Positions 34,840 through 35,451 of a stretch of 35,451 nucleotides of DNA are shown here, one piece after another; the stretch's first letter is position 1; the number at the start of each line of letters is the position of its first letter. The stretch is from Comamonas sp. lk (lineage in GTDB: Bacteria; Pseudomonadota; Gammaproteobacteria; Burkholderiales; Burkholderiaceae_C): contig CAMELV010000039.1 of assembly GCA_945925985.1 (NCBI GenBank), positions 1 through 35,451 on the forward strand, written 5' to 3'. The position numbers were made by a program, and so were the translations under genes. The notes beneath the pieces are model-generated. The model did not search any database and was not told where the DNA came from. It was given only the letters and a program-made list of their open reading frames with translations.

Positions 34840-35073
34840 ATGGCACGCGTATGTGAAGTCACGGGCAAAGGCCCGATGGTTGGGAACAATGTGTCCCACG
34901 CCAACAACAAAACCAAGCGCCGGTTCCTTCCGAACCTGCAATACCGCCGCTTCTGGGTCGAGACTGAAAACCGCTGGGTGCGCCTGCGCATTTCCAACGC
35001 CGGTCTGCGTCTCATCGACAAGAACGGTATCGACTCAGTGCTCGCAGACCTGCGCGCACGTGGCCAAGCTTAA
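34840..35073 (+). CDS. rpmB: 50S ribosomal protein L28
   Basis: A 77-residue protein: [20 protein letters not shown] at the start, [20 protein letters not shown] in the middle and [20 protein letters not shown] at the end, all characteristic of bL28. The ATG at 34840 is fixed by the family; the upstream open frame is leader sequence. It is co-transcribed with rpmG 11 bases later. Confidence 0.96.
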   Translation: MARVCEVTGKGPMVGNNVSHANNKTKRRFLPNLQYRRFWVETENRWVRLRISNAGLRLIDKNGIDSVLADLRARGQA

Positions 35074-35084
35074 GGAGCAGCACC

Positions 35085-35255
35085 ATGGCAACCAAAGGCG
35101 GACGCGAAAAAATCAAGCTGGAATCCACGGCCGGCACCGGTCACTTCTACACCACCAGCAAAAACAAGAAAACCATGCCCGAAAAAATGTCGATCATGAA
35201 ATTTGATCCCAAGGCTCGCAAGCATGTGGAATACAAAGAAATCAAGCTGAAGTAA
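35085..35255 (+). CDS. rpmG: 50S ribosomal protein L33
   Basis: A 56-residue protein, [20 protein letters not shown] onward with [15 protein letters not shown] and [18 protein letters not shown], matching bL33 throughout. The form lacks the CxxC zinc pairs, as in the zinc-independent type. TAAGGAG overlaps the rpmB stop and serves as its ribosome-binding site. A strong terminator follows. Confidence 0.96.
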   Translation: MATKGGREKIKLESTAGTGHFYTTSKNKKTMPEKMSIMKFDPKARKHVEYKEIKLK

Positions 35256-35270
35256 TTCGGCCGTTGATTC

Positions 35271-35299
35271 AAAAAACCCGCCTTAGGCGGGTTTTTTTT
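35271..35299 (+). terminator. intrinsic terminator after rpmG
   Basis: CCCGCC pairs with GGCGGG around TTA, flanked by AAAAAA and a run of eight Ts, so it can work in both directions and would also end the leftward gene that starts beyond the window. Confidence 0.92.
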
Positions 35300-35316
35300 C
35301 GGCCTTCAAAAGTGTC

Positions 35317-35451
35317 TCAACGCCGCCAGCGGTAATAGCCTAGGCCAAAGTTAAAGGTAAATGGCAGGGGGTGGCTGTAATAGTAGGGCGGCGAATACGG
35401 CAGAACATAGACGGGGTTGGCCAACACCTGTGTTTGGGGTTGCACATAAAT
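35317..35451 (-). CDS. partial CDS, C-terminus of Pro/Tyr-rich protein
   Basis: Read leftward from the window edge, the last 44 codons give a Pro/Tyr-rich tail (VLANPVYVLPYSPPYYYSHP, then FNFGLGYYRWRR) and stop at 35317-35319. The start lies outside the window. Such tails are common in small exported or outer-membrane-associated proteins of unknown function. The shared terminator lies just downstream of it. No family is assigned. Confidence 0.55.
   Translation of the reverse strand: MYVQPQTQVLANPVYVLPYSPPYYYSHPLPFTFNFGLGYYRWRR

Overview
The window reads as chromosomal DNA of a Betaproteobacterium of the order Burkholderiales, most likely Comamonadaceae (Rhodoferax/Polaromonas-like). The grounds are the high-GC codon use, the adjacency of ftsK and lolA, the trxB/rpmB/rpmG neighbourhood, and the TRAP, Liv and sugar-acid gene types. 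I saw no rRNA, tRNA or CRISPR array. Positions 1-109 and 757-959 hold nothing I can support.

Region by region: (1) 110-1027 is decayed accessory DNA: a Crp/Fnr-like fragment with a perfect FNR-type box beside it, a VapBC toxin-antitoxin pair whose toxin has lost its middle, and IS21-like repeat units. (2) 1081-5145 is a compact phosphonate module, phnF - phnD-like - phnM - DUF1045, whose last three genes overlap by GTGA. It has no C-P lyase core and no transporter permease or ATPase. (3) 5147-10059 is a second decayed zone. It has an intact glycerate 2-kinase gene, an amidohydrolase (8-oxoguanine/guanine deaminase-like) pseudogene with three internal deletions, a brnTA pair with a shortened toxin, an exported ClpP-fold protein gene, and an MNT gene whose HEPN partner is reduced to a few codons. 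A duplicated scrap of the neighbouring dehydrogenase 3' end lies here too. (4) 9985-19718 is a sugar-acid catabolic locus. A FadR-type regulator, a TRAP transporter (P, Q, M), a UxaA/GarD-family dehydratase, an Ldh-family oxidoreductase and a mannitol-dehydrogenase-family oxidoreductase run leftward. An enolase-superfamily dehydratase and an SDR dehydrogenase run rightward. A perfect FadR-type operator lies in the divergent gap. (5) 19748-23334 is livHMGF, a branched-chain amino acid type ABC transporter without its binding protein. (6) 23552-35451 is core genome: rarA, lolA, ftsK, trxB, a DMT exporter, rpmB and rpmG. Between rarA and lolA sits a five-gene cassette (LysR; binding protein, beta-hydroxyacid dehydrogenase, NTF2-like, AhpD/CMD-like).

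The two most notable patterns are these. Three unrelated toxin-antitoxin loci (VapBC, BrnTA, HEPN/MNT) have each lost toxin sequence while antitoxin sequence remains. The catabolic-looking cassette between lolA and rarA has no pathway I can name. All calls come from reading the sequence; no database search was run.
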